From NCBI GenBank assembly GCA_965199975.1, contig OZ241340.1, positions 1,922,001-1,986,000 on the forward strand: 64,000 nt of DNA, given 5' to 3'. Of this stretch, positions 18,165-26,325 are shown piece after piece (position 1 is the first letter of the stretch; each line of letters opens with the position of its first letter). Below the pieces are notes generated by a model. That model did no database searches and had not been told where the DNA came from. It worked only from the letters and a program-made list of their open reading frames with translations. The translations under genes were made by a program, and so were the position numbers. Source of the DNA: JASLDZ01 sp965199975 (GTDB lineage: Bacteria; Pseudomonadota; Alphaproteobacteria; Caulobacterales; Caulobacteraceae).

Positions 18165-19107
18165 AGTCGGGGCGCTGGCGCGCCGCATACGCGAAGAGGT
18201 CGGCAAAGGGGTGGTGGGACAGAGCGGGGTGGTCGACCTGCTCCTCACGGCTCTTCTGGCGCGGGGGCACGTGCTGGTGGAGGGGCCGCCGGGGGTGGCC
18301 AAGACACTGCTGGTGCGCTGCTTCGCACGCGCCGTGGCGCTCGACTATGGCCGCATCCAGTTCACGCCCGACCTGACGCCTGGCGACATCCTCGGCTCCA
18401 ACCTGTTCAACTTTCAGACCTCGGCCTTCACCCTGACCAAGGGGCCGGTGTTCACCGAGCTGCTGCTGGCCGACGAGATCAACCGCAGCCCGCCCAAGAC
18501 CCAGGCCGCGCTGCTCGAAGCCATGCAGGAGCGGCACGTGACGCTCGACGGCGTGCGCCACGACCTGGGCCAGAGATTCCTGGTGGTGGCCACCGAGAAC
18601 CCGCTGGAAAGCCAGGGCGTCTACCCCCTGCCGGAAGCCCAGCTCGACCGCTTCCTGTTCAAGGCGGTCGTCGGCTATCCGGACGCGGAGGAGGAGCGGC
18701 GCATCATCGCCTCCCATGGCCAGCACACGGGTTCGCCCGAGCCGGCCGAGCTCGGGGTGGGCGTGGCGTGCTCGGCGCAGGAGCTCGATGCGGCGGCCGC
18801 GGCGGCGGCGGCGGTGCGCCTGCAGCCCGAGGTGGTGGGCTATGTCGCCGACCTGGTGCGCGCCACCCGCGAGAGCCCGGAGGTGGAGGTGGGCGCCTCG
18901 CCCCGCGGCGGAGCCATGCTGGCCGCCGCCGCCCGCGCCCACGCCCTGCTGGACGGGCGCGACTACGTCATCCCCGACGACGTCAAGGCGCTGGCGCCCG
19001 CCGCGCTGCGCCACCGGATCGTGCTGACGCCCGCCGCCGAGATGGAGAACCGGCGCGTGGAGGACGTGATCGACGCGGTGATCGCCCGCATCGAAGCGCC
19101 CAAATGA
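18151..19107 (+). CDS. MoxR-family AAA+ ATPase
   Basis: 318 residues, single AAA+ module. Walker A is VLVEGPPGVAKTLLV, the Walker B/sensor region is LLADEINRSPPKTQAALLEA followed by MQERHVTLDG, and VVATENPLESQGVYPLPEAQ carries sensor 1. The C-terminal lid reads SPRGGAMLAAAARAHALLDG. MoxR ATPases act as chaperones that activate or assemble partner proteins, often VWA or DUF58 proteins encoded next door, as here. The GTG start lies within the end of the DUF4350 gene. Confidence 0.93.
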   Translation: MDAAEVGALARRIREEVGKGVVGQSGVVDLLLTALLARGHVLVEGPPGVAKTLLVRCFARAVALDYGRIQFTPDLTPGDILGSNLFNFQTSAFTLTKGPVFTELLLADEINRSPPKTQAALLEAMQERHVTLDGVRHDLGQRFLVVATENPLESQGVYPLPEAQLDRFLFKAVVGYPDAEEERRIIASHGQHTGSPEPAELGVGVACSAQELDAAAAAAAAVRLQPEVVGYVADLVRATRESPEVEVGASPRGGAMLAAAARAHALLDGRDYVIPDDVKALAPAALRHRIVLTPAAEMENRRVEDVIDAVIARIEAPK

Positions 19108-20423
19108 GCGAGCCGCGCCCCCGCGTCGCCACCACGCCCACGCCGCGCGCCATCGGGCTTGCGGCGATCCTGGCGGGCATGGCGCTGGGCCTGGGGGCGC
19201 GGGAGCCGCAGGCGTGGACGCTCGCGCTCGTCTTCACCTTCGCCGCGGCGGCGCTGCCGCTGGTGGACCTGCTGCGCTCGATCGGCCCTCATCGTCTGCG
19301 GCTCGAGGTGGACGCGCCCTCGCTGCTGCCGCTGGGCCAGAGCGGCGAGGTGCGCGTCGTCGCCGGCTTCGACACCGCCGCGCCGCCGCCGGGGCTGGAG
19401 GCCGCGCTCCTCGTCGACGAGCGGCTGCGCATAGCACCCCGGCTGCAGGCGATGGAGGCGGCGGTCGCCGCCTTCGATCTCTCCGCCCGGCGGCGCGGGC
19501 GCCTGAAGCTGGAGGCCGTACAGGTGCGCTGGGCGGGTCCGTGGGGCCTGGTGCGTCGCCAGGTGGAGACGCCGCTGGCGCGCGAGGTGATCGTGACGCC
19601 CGACCTCGGCCCCGCCCGGGCCGCGGCTTCCGCGCTGTCGGCCGCCTCCGACGCCCAGCGCAGCGCACTGAAGCGCGGCGAGGGCACGGAGTTCGAGGCG
19701 CTGCGCGCCTTCGGCACGGGCGACGACCGGCGGATGATCGAGTGGAAGCGCTCGGCGCGCCACGGCGAGCTTCTGGTCAAGGAGTTCCGCCTCGAGCAGA
19801 ACACCCCTCTCGTGCTGGCGGTGGACACCGGGCGGCGCATGTCAGAGCCGCTGGAGGGGCGCCCGCGGGTCGATCACGCGCTCTCCGCCGCCCTGGCGCT
19901 GGGCTACGCCGGGCTGCACGCCGGCGACCGGGTGAAGCTGGCCGGGTTCGACGCCGCCCTGCGGCTCGACACCGCGTTCATGGCCGGCGTGCGCGCCTTC
20001 TCGCGTCTTCAGGTTGCGGGCGCGGGGCTGGAGTACTCCGACGAGGAGGCCAACTATACGCTGGGCCTGCACGCGCTGGGCGCGGGGCTGGAGCGCCGCT
20101 CGGTGATCGTCGTCTTCACCGAGTTCACCGACACGGTCGCCGCCGAGCTGATGCTGGAGGCCGTGGGGCGGCTGGTGAAGCGCCACGTGGTCGTCTTCAG
20201 CGTGTTCCGCGACGAGGAGCTGGAGGGGCTGATGGCCGCCGAGCCCCGCACGCCGGAGGACGTGTTGCGCGCCGTGGTGGCCGCCGACTTGGCGCGCGAA
20301 CGGCGCCTGGTCATCGAGCGCCTGCGCCGGCTGGGCGTGTTCGTGGTGGAGACCGGGCCCGGCCGCATCTCGGGTGCGCTGATCGACGCCTACCTCAACA
20401 TCAAGCGGCGGAGCCTCGCCTGA
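19104..20423 (+). CDS. DUF58 domain protein
   Basis: 439 residues. Two N-terminal hydrophobic stretches (about 17-32 and 39-54) anchor a cytoplasmic module containing the DUF58 motif FEALRAFGTGDDRRMIEWKR, followed by a von Willebrand A-like region (PLVLAVDTGRRM and VIVVFTEFTDTVAAELML). It is the usual partner of MoxR ATPases. The ATG overlaps the MoxR stop (ATGA). No enzymatic role is established for the family. Confidence 0.9.
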   Translation: MSEPRPRVATTPTPRAIGLAAILAGMALGLGAREPQAWTLALVFTFAAAALPLVDLLRSIGPHRLRLEVDAPSLLPLGQSGEVRVVAGFDTAAPPPGLEAALLVDERLRIAPRLQAMEAAVAAFDLSARRRGRLKLEAVQVRWAGPWGLVRRQVETPLAREVIVTPDLGPARAAASALSAASDAQRSALKRGEGTEFEALRAFGTGDDRRMIEWKRSARHGELLVKEFRLEQNTPLVLAVDTGRRMSEPLEGRPRVDHALSAALALGYAGLHAGDRVKLAGFDAALRLDTAFMAGVRAFSRLQVAGAGLEYSDEEANYTLGLHALGAGLERRSVIVVFTEFTDTVAAELMLEAVGRLVKRHVVVFSVFRDEELEGLMAAEPRTPEDVLRAVVAADLARERRLVIERLRRLGVFVVETGPGRISGALIDAYLNIKRRSLA

Positions 20424-21442
20424 TGGCCGACCTCGCGCCAGCCGCCGCCGGCTTCGAGCTGCGCAGCCGCCGCTTCCGCACCGACCGGGAGGGCGAATGG
20501 CGCAAGCTCGAACGCCTGCTGGATCGACTGGAGAAGGGCTCGCTGGCCAAGCTCTCCGACGAGGAGCTCACCTCGCTGCCGGTGCTGTACCGCTCCACTC
20601 TGTCGTCGCTGGCGACGGCGCGGGCCATCTCCCTCGACCAGGCGCTGCAGGACTACCTTGAGGGCCTCTGCACCCGCGCCTACTTCGCGGTCTACGGCGT
20701 GCGCACGCACCCGACGCAGGAGGTGAGGCGCTTCTTCGCCTTCGGCTGGCCGCGCGCAGTGCGCAACCTGTGGCGCGAGACGCTGGTCGCCGCCGCCATC
20801 CTGATCATAGGGTGGGTGGTGGCCTACTGGCTCGTGCGCGCCCAGCCCGACTGGTTCTCGGCCATGATGCCCGGCGGCATGGCCGAGGGCCGCACGCCCG
20901 ACGCCGATCCGGCCACGCTGCGCGAGGCGCTGTATGGGGAGGGCAAGTCGGGGCTGGCGATCTTCAGTTCGTCGCTGTTCACCCACAATGCCCAGACCGC
21001 GCTGTTCGCCTTCGCCCTGGGCTTCGCCTTCTGCGTCCCCACCGCCATGCTGGTGCTGATGAACGGCGCCGGGGGCGGGGCGCTGACCGCGGTCTACGTC
21101 AAGGCGGGGCTGGGCTGGCAGCTGGGCGGCTGGCTCCTGATCCACGGCGTCACCGAGCTCTCCGCCATCGTGCTGGCCGCCGCCGCGGGCTTCCGCCTCG
21201 GCTGGACAGCCGCCTTCCCGGGCGCCCGCTCGCGCGCCCATGCCCTGGCGCAGGAGGGGCGCCAGGCCGCGCAGGTGATGGCGGGCGTCGTGCTCATGCT
21301 GATGGTCGCCGGCCTGCTGGAGGGCTTCGGGCGCCAGCTGATCCTCAACGACTGGGCGCGCTGGGGCGTGGCGCTGACCACCGCCGTCGTATGGGGCCTC
21401 TACTTCTACGGGCCGCGGCGCGCGCCCGAGGCGCGCCCATGA
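20423..21442 (+). CDS. Stage II sporulation protein M-like membrane protein
   Basis: 339 residues. A cytoplasmic helical N-terminus with REGEWRKLERLLDRLEKG and LYRSTLSSLATARA precedes about five membrane helices with VVAAAILIIGWVVAYWLV and TALFAFALGFAFCVPTAMLV. This matches the SpoIIM/DUF95 family. SpoIIM works in peptidoglycan hydrolysis during engulfment in Bacillus. In non-sporulating bacteria its homologue is found in MoxR-DUF58 operons and its job is unknown. The ATG shares a base with the DUF58 stop. Confidence 0.87.
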   Translation: MADLAPAAAGFELRSRRFRTDREGEWRKLERLLDRLEKGSLAKLSDEELTSLPVLYRSTLSSLATARAISLDQALQDYLEGLCTRAYFAVYGVRTHPTQEVRRFFAFGWPRAVRNLWRETLVAAAILIIGWVVAYWLVRAQPDWFSAMMPGGMAEGRTPDADPATLREALYGEGKSGLAIFSSSLFTHNAQTALFAFALGFAFCVPTAMLVLMNGAGGGALTAVYVKAGLGWQLGGWLLIHGVTELSAIVLAAAAGFRLGWTAAFPGARSRAHALAQEGRQAAQVMAGVVLMLMVAGLLEGFGRQLILNDWARWGVALTTAVVWGLYFYGPRRAPEARP

Positions 21443-22299
21443 GCGCGGTCTCGCCCCAGCCTTCCACAGGCCTCGCCCGCCGGTTCGTGACGCCCGAGGG
21501 CGTCGACCTGCGGCTCGTGCTGGGTTCGGCTGGCCAGCGGCTGTCCGCCTTCATCCTAGACTGCCTGATCCTCCTGGCGGTCGCCATCGTGTTCAGCCTG
21601 CTGTGCCTGTTCCTCGGGCTGGCGACGCGCCAAGCGTCGCTCTTCATCGTGTGGACGCTGGGCTTCTTCGTGCTGCGCAACGGCTACTTCATGTTCTGGG
21701 AGCTGCGCCCGCGCTCGGCGACGCCCGGCAAGCGCGTGACGGGCGTGCGCGTGGCTGCGCGCGACGGCGGGCGCCTGCGGGCCGACTCGGTGTTCGCGCG
21801 CAACGCCATGCGCGAGGTCGAGCTGTTCCTGCCGCTCACCTTCCTCGGCATGAGCTTCGCCCAGGGCGCCTGGCTGGTGGGCCTGGCGGGGATCGGCTGG
21901 AGCGTTGGCCTCCTCCTCCTGCCGCTGTTCAACCGCGACCGGCTGCGCGCGGGCGACCTCATCGCCGGCACCTGGGTGGTGCGCCAGCCCAAGCGCGGCC
22001 TGCTGCGCGACATGACCGAGGGCGGCGAGGTGCTGGCGGCGCGCTTCCGCTTCACCTCCGCCCAGCTCGACGCCTACGGCGAGATGGAGCTGCACGTGCT
22101 GGAGGAGGTGGTGCGCCAGCGCCAGCCCGCCACGGTGAAGGACGTGGCCGCCCGCATCCGCCGCAAGATCGGCTGGCAGGCCTCGGCGCAGGAGAGCGAC
22201 CTCGAGTTCCTCGACGCCTTCTACGCCGCACAACGCCGTATGCTTGAGCGGGGCCTCCTGTTCGGCGCCCGCCGCAAGGACAAGCACGACCGGCGCTGA
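21439..22299 (+). CDS. RDD family membrane protein
   Basis: 286 residues. The RDD domain spans about residues 20-175: LGSAGQRLSAFILDCLILLA carries the Arg-Asp pair of the first helix, followed by ELRPRSATPGKRVTGVRV and RAGDLIAGTWVV. The cytoplasmic C-terminus (ELHVLEEVVRQRQPATVKDV) is an unassigned helical extension of about 100 residues. It is the last gene of the six-gene block, coupled to SpoIIM by a 4-bp overlap. Confidence 0.87.
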   Translation: MSAVSPQPSTGLARRFVTPEGVDLRLVLGSAGQRLSAFILDCLILLAVAIVFSLLCLFLGLATRQASLFIVWTLGFFVLRNGYFMFWELRPRSATPGKRVTGVRVAARDGGRLRADSVFARNAMREVELFLPLTFLGMSFAQGAWLVGLAGIGWSVGLLLLPLFNRDRLRAGDLIAGTWVVRQPKRGLLRDMTEGGEVLAARFRFTSAQLDAYGEMELHVLEEVVRQRQPATVKDVAARIRRKIGWQASAQESDLEFLDAFYAAQRRMLERGLLFGARRKDKHDRR

Positions 22300-22320
22300 G
22301 CCGCGGCGGCCGGCTGGGCC

Positions 22321-22457
22321 TCAGCCGAACACCGCAGCCAGGTCGGCAGGCGCGGCGCCCACCGCCTGCAGGATGCGGCTCCCTGCAGGAAGGCGGCGCC
22401 GAAGATCTGCACGACGCCGTTCACCATCGGACTGAGGCTGAACAGCGCCATCCGCAT
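22321..22457 (-). pseudogene. Possible short coding remnant
   Basis: On the minus strand ATG 22457 opens MRMALFSLSPMVNGVVQIF followed by GAAFLQGA. One frame away the sequence reads RILQAVGAAPADLAAVFG and stops at 22321. The two parts would join with a single-base change near 22385 into one plausible small C-terminus. The parent family was not recognised. This is weak: it may simply be non-coding spacer. Confidence 0.2.
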
Positions 22458-22473
22458 CGAACGTCGCCGCGAA

Positions 22474-23199
22474 CTAGGCGCTTACCTCAGGCGTCCAGCT
22501 ACCCAGGCCGAAGGCGACGGTGCGGTCGGCCAGCACGCCGGTCGAGTCGACGAAGGGCGCATCCACGTCGGCCTCGCCCAGCACGAGCGGAACCTCGGTG
22601 CAGCCGGCCACGATGGCGTCGGCCCCCTGAGCCATGAGCGCTTCGGCCAGGGCGGCCATGGCGGCGCGCGCCTCGTCGCCCGTGTCGCCGCCCTTGATGC
22701 GCACGAGAAGCGCCATGAAGCGTGTGCGCAGTTCGCCTTCAGGAGCAACCGGCGTGAGCCCCAGCGGCGCGAAGGCCGCTTCGTAGAGGCGCGCATCCAG
22801 GCACGCGGCGGCGGCCAGCAGGCCAGGCCGGCGAACGTTGGAGTGGCGGCGCGCGAGAGCGGCGGCGGTCTCGGCGACCATGTCGACGAACGGGATGTTC
22901 ACCGCGGCGCGGATCTCGTCAGCCCAGGCGTGGGCGCTGTTGCACACGAGCACGAGGCCCTGCGCACCGGCGCGCTCAAGCCCTGCGGCCATGGCGGCCA
23001 GCCGGGGACCGGGGGAGGGGCCCCCGCTCGCCAGCGCAGCGTGGCGATCGGCCAGGGTAGGGTCGCTGTCGACCAAGAGGCGCAGGTGCTCGGCGTCGGT
23101 GCGCGCGGGGGTGCGGCGGCGCACACGGTCGAGGAAGTCCACGGTGGCGGCCGGCCCCATGCCGCCCATGACGCCGACCGCGCGGCGCGCCGCCGTCAT
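22474..23199 (-). CDS. Aspartate/glutamate racemase family protein
   Basis: 241 residues. A PLP-independent racemase with the two-cysteine mechanism: VLVCNSAHAWADEI carries the first catalytic Cys and AIVAGCTEVPLVLGEADV the second. It opens with GVMGGMGPAATVDFLDRV, the family signature. Likely reaction: L/D interconversion of aspartate or a related amino acid. The ATG at 23199 overlaps the stop of the upstream D-cysteine desulfhydrase-like gene, so the two are co-translated and probably form a D-amino-acid unit. Confidence 0.9.
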   Translation of the reverse strand: MTAARRAVGVMGGMGPAATVDFLDRVRRRTPARTDAEHLRLLVDSDPTLADRHAALASGGPSPGPRLAAMAAGLERAGAQGLVLVCNSAHAWADEIRAAVNIPFVDMVAETAAALARRHSNVRRPGLLAAAACLDARLYEAAFAPLGLTPVAPEGELRTRFMALLVRIKGGDTGDEARAAMAALAEALMAQGADAIVAGCTEVPLVLGEADVDAPFVDSTGVLADRTVAFGLGSWTPEVSA

Positions 23200-24200
23200 C
23201 GCGCGCGGCCCTGCAGCACGTTCTGGTACGCATAGAGCGCGGGCGCGCCGCCGGTGTGCACGAAGACCACGCGTTCGCCCGCCGCGATCTCGCCGCGCTG
23301 CACCAGGCCGATCAGCCCGGCCATGGCCTTGCCGGTGTAGACGGGGTCGAGCAGCACGCCCTCCAGCCGCGCCAGCATCCGCACCGCCTCCACCATCTCG
23401 GGGGAGGGCAGCGAATAGCCGGGGCCGACCCACTCGTCGCGGCATGCGACCGCCTCGCGGGGCGGCGCGGGCGCCCCGGCCAGCTCCGCGGTGGAATGCG
23501 CCAGGGCGTGGACGTTGCCCTCCTGCTCGGCGCGGGGCCGGCGCACGTTGATGCCGATGAGCGGCAGGCCGGCGTTGCAGCCGGTGAGCCCGACCAGGAG
23601 GCCCGCCTGCGTGCCGGCGCTGCCGCTGGCCACCACCACCCGGTCGAAGCTCACCCCCTGCTCAAAGCTCTGCTGCAGCAGCTCCTCGGCGCAGGCGACG
23701 TAGCCGAGCGCGCCCAGCGCGTTGGAGCCGCCGCCCGGGATCAGGTAGGGGCGCCCGCCAGCCGCGCGCACATCGTCGGCCACCTGCGCCATGGCGGCGG
23801 CCATGTCGGTCCCGCCGTCGACCACGGTGATCGCCTCCACGCCCAGGAGGTCGAACAGGAGGTTGTTGCCAGAGGCCTCTGGTCGATAGCTGCCGGCGAC
23901 GCGCTGCTCGAGCACCAGCCGGCAGCGCATCCCCTCCTTCACCGCGGCGGCCAACGTCAGCCGGCAGTGGTTGGACTGCACCGCCCCCTGGGTGATCAGC
24001 GTGTCGGCGCCTTGCGCCAGGGCGTCGGCGACCAGGAACTCCAGCTTGCGGGTCTTGTTGCCGCCGCCGGTGAGGCCCGTGAGGTCGTCGCGCTTGATCC
24101 AGATCTGCGCGCCGCCGAGCTCGCGGGTGAGATGGCGCAGCGGCTCCAGCGGCGTGGGGGCGGGGGTGTAGCGGCGGCGGGGGAAGCGGGCGAGGTGCAT
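23196..24200 (-). CDS. D-cysteine desulfhydrase / ACC deaminase-like PLP enzyme
   Basis: 334 residues, fold type II PLP enzyme. The PLP lysine is in GLTGGGNKTRKLEFLVADA; LITQGAVQSNHCRLTLAA supplies the substrate-carboxylate site, and VVVASGSAGTQAGLLVGLTG the phosphate-binding loop. Closest functions are D-cysteine desulfhydrase (D-Cys to pyruvate, H2S and ammonia) and 1-aminocyclopropane-1-carboxylate deaminase; these cannot be separated by eye. Start ATG 24200 gives MHLARFPRRRYTPAPTPLE, the typical N-terminus. The frame is open upstream but without family similarity. Confidence 0.88.
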   Translation of the reverse strand: MHLARFPRRRYTPAPTPLEPLRHLTRELGGAQIWIKRDDLTGLTGGGNKTRKLEFLVADALAQGADTLITQGAVQSNHCRLTLAAAVKEGMRCRLVLEQRVAGSYRPEASGNNLLFDLLGVEAITVVDGGTDMAAAMAQVADDVRAAGGRPYLIPGGGSNALGALGYVACAEELLQQSFEQGVSFDRVVVASGSAGTQAGLLVGLTGCNAGLPLIGINVRRPRAEQEGNVHALAHSTAELAGAPAPPREAVACRDEWVGPGYSLPSPEMVEAVRMLARLEGVLLDPVYTGKAMAGLIGLVQRGEIAAGERVVFVHTGGAPALYAYQNVLQGRAR

Positions 24201-24243
24201 GCGCGCGGTGTAGCGCGCGATCCGCCCTCGGGCGACACGAGCG

Positions 24244-24483
24244 TCAGTCGCTCGCAGCGCCTGCGTCCCGCGCAAAGGCCAGGGCGGCCAGCCTGCAAGC
24301 CGAGGCCAGAGGGCGCGGGCCTCGCGCCTCGTCGAGCCCGCGTACGAGCTGGGCCAGGCTCTCGCCGCGCGTTTGCGCCGCCTCCTCCAGCGTCGCCCAG
24401 AACTCCGGCTCCAGCGCGACGCTGGTGGCGTGCCCGCTGAGCGAGAGCGAGCGCTTGCGCAGGAGCCGCTCTGCGGGGGCCAT
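24244..24483 (-). CDS. Ribbon-helix-helix domain protein
   Basis: 79 residues. It has the small alphaproteobacterial RHH_4-type domain: RSLSLSGHATSVALEPEFW forms the beta strand and first helix, then LEEAAQTRGESLAQLVRGLD, and the end LASACRLAALAFARD. It is a likely DNA-binding dimer. It is transcribed away from the polyketide synthase gene across an 84-bp gap and could regulate it. ATG 24483 starts just before the domain. Confidence 0.8.
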   Translation of the reverse strand: MAPAERLLRKRSLSLSGHATSVALEPEFWATLEEAAQTRGESLAQLVRGLDEARGPRPLASACRLAALAFARDAGAASD

Positions 24484-24567
24484 CAGCGGAAACCCCTTGT
24501 GCGTGCAAGGCCGCCAATCCACCTTGACGGTGTCGCGGAGCGTAGCGTGTCCGCGGCGGGAGCGTGC

Positions 24568-25683
24568 ATGACCCACCCCGCCCAGCTGCTCGGCCTGGCC
24601 ACCGCGGTCCCTGCGCACACCATCGTGCAGGACGAGGCCGCCGCCGCCGCCGCCGCCGTGTTCGGCGGCAAGGTGTTTCGCACGCCCGATCTCCTCCAGC
24701 TGTTCGCCAACACCGGCATCAAGACGCGCCGCACCGTCAAGCCGCTCGCCTGGTATGCGCAAACCCGCGACTGGCGCGAACGCAACGAAGCCTACATCGA
24801 CGGTGCAGGCGCCCTCTACCTCGACGCCGCACGCAAGGCGTTGGCGGCCGCGGACGTGCGCGCCGAAGACGTCGGCACGGTGGTCACCGTCTCCACCACC
24901 GGCATCGCCACGCCGAGCCTGGAGGCGCGGCTGCACGGCCAGCTGGGCCTCGCACCGGCTGTGAAGCGCGTGCCGGTGTTCGGCCTGGGCTGCGCGGGCG
25001 GCGTCTCCGGCCTCTCCATCGCCGCCCGGCTGGCGCGCGCCGAGCCCGGCAAGCCCGTGCTGCTCGTGGTCGTCGAGGTGTGCTCGCTAGCCTGCCGCGC
25101 CGACGAGGCCACCAAGGCCAATGTGGTGGCCACGGCGCTCTTCGGCGACGGCGCGGCGGCGGCGGTGCTGCGTGCCGGCCCGCCTGAGCCCGGCGCCCGC
25201 CCGGTGGAGGCCGACAGCCAGCACCTGTGGCCCGACACGCTCGACATCATGGGATGGACGGTGGACCCCACCGGCTTCGGGATCGTGCTGGCCTCCACCC
25301 TGCCGACCTTCGTCGAGGCCCATTTCGACGAGGCGCTGGAGGGCTTCCGCGCCGTGCGGGGCGAGGCTCCGCTCGGCCGCTACGTCTGCCACCCGGGCGG
25401 CGCGCGGGTTCTGCCCGCGCTGGAGCGCGTCATGGCTCTGGCCGACGGCGCGCTCGACATCGAGCGCGAGGTGCTGGCCGAGTTCGGCAACATGAGCGCC
25501 CCCACGGTCTGGTTCGTGCTCGAACGCGTGCTGACGCGCGCGCAGAGCCGGGGCGAGGCGCTGGGTCCCCTGGCGATGGCCGCCCTCGGCCCGGGCTTCA
25601 CGGCGAGCTTCGTGGGGCTCGGCGAGGCGGTGCGGTCGCCCGCCGGGGCGCAGGCCGCCCGTGCGGCGCTGCAGCCCGCGTGA
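24568..25683 (+). CDS. Type III polyketide synthase (chalcone synthase-like)
   Basis: 371 residues, homodimeric ketosynthase. The catalytic triad is complete: Cys142 in VFGLGCAGGVSGLS, His275 in YVCHPGGARVL and Asn308 in FGNMSAPTVWFVLER. Bacterial relatives extend long-chain acyl-CoA with malonyl-CoA to alkylresorcinols or alkylpyrones. The product here is not predictable from sequence, but the coupled ICMT-like methyltransferase points to a methylated alkylresorcinol or alkylpyrone lipid. ATG 24568 begins MTHPAQLLGLATAVPAHTI. Confidence 0.93.
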   Translation: MTHPAQLLGLATAVPAHTIVQDEAAAAAAAVFGGKVFRTPDLLQLFANTGIKTRRTVKPLAWYAQTRDWRERNEAYIDGAGALYLDAARKALAAADVRAEDVGTVVTVSTTGIATPSLEARLHGQLGLAPAVKRVPVFGLGCAGGVSGLSIAARLARAEPGKPVLLVVVEVCSLACRADEATKANVVATALFGDGAAAAVLRAGPPEPGARPVEADSQHLWPDTLDIMGWTVDPTGFGIVLASTLPTFVEAHFDEALEGFRAVRGEAPLGRYVCHPGGARVLPALERVMALADGALDIEREVLAEFGNMSAPTVWFVLERVLTRAQSRGEALGPLAMAALGPGFTASFVGLGEAVRSPAGAQAARAALQPA

Positions 25684-26207
25684 ACCTCTACGCGGTCATC
25701 CTCCTCGCGCTGGTGACCGCCCAGCGCCTGGGCGAACTCGTCTACGCACGCGCCAACGAGACGCGGCTGCGCGCCGCGGGCGCGGTGGAGGTGGGCGCCG
25801 CACACTATCCGCTGATCGTGGCGATGCACGCCGCCTGGCTGATCGCGCTGTGGGTCTGGGGCTCGCATAATCCGATCTCGCCCACGTGGACGCTGGTCTA
25901 TGTCCTGCTGCAGGTGGCGCGCGGCTGGGTGCTGGGCTCCATCGGGCGGCGCTGGACGACCCGCGTCTTCGTCATGCCGGGTGAAACGCTGGTGCGCCGC
26001 GGCCCCTACCGCTGGATCAGCCATCCCAACTACGCCGTGGTCACCGGCGAGATGTTCGTGCTCCCGCTGGCTGTGGGGCTGTTCTGGGCGTCAGTGGTGT
26101 TCGGCGTGATGAACGTCGCGGTGCTGGCCTGGCGCATTCACGTCGAGGGGCGCGCGCTCGCTGGCATGGCCGGGCCGCGCATGCAAAGTCGACGGCTTCA
26201 CAGTTGA
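25680..26207 (+). CDS. Isoprenylcysteine carboxyl methyltransferase (ICMT)-family membrane protein
   Basis: 175 residues with about four to five membrane helices. The ICMT core is visible: GETLVRRGPYRWISHPNYAV carries the RGPY...HPNY SAM and substrate motif, and WRIHVEGRALAG ends the family domain. The GTG start overlaps the polyketide synthase stop (GTGA), so they form one operon. Similar pairs (SrsA-SrsB in Streptomyces, BpsA-BpsB in Bacillus) make and O-methylate alkylquinones or alkylpyrones. The last ten residues are basic and unlike the family. Confidence 0.87.
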   Translation: MNLYAVILLALVTAQRLGELVYARANETRLRAAGAVEVGAAHYPLIVAMHAAWLIALWVWGSHNPISPTWTLVYVLLQVARGWVLGSIGRRWTTRVFVMPGETLVRRGPYRWISHPNYAVVTGEMFVLPLAVGLFWASVVFGVMNVAVLAWRIHVEGRALAGMAGPRMQSRRLHS

Positions 26208-26325
26208 TCTGAATTTGAGCCCAAGTTCTGGTTGCGCGCCCGTGCGCCATAGCGCGAGCGGCGTTGACTCTGTGGAGCGATCAAGGAGGATGCCACACAA
26301 TGATCAGAAGCCTGGGAGGTTCTAT

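Noticed and set aside
24524..24552. Sigma70-like promoter for the polyketide synthase (TTGACG block)
   Set aside because: A fair -35 hexamer but no acceptable -10 at 16-18 bp; not distinguishable from chance in GC-rich DNA.
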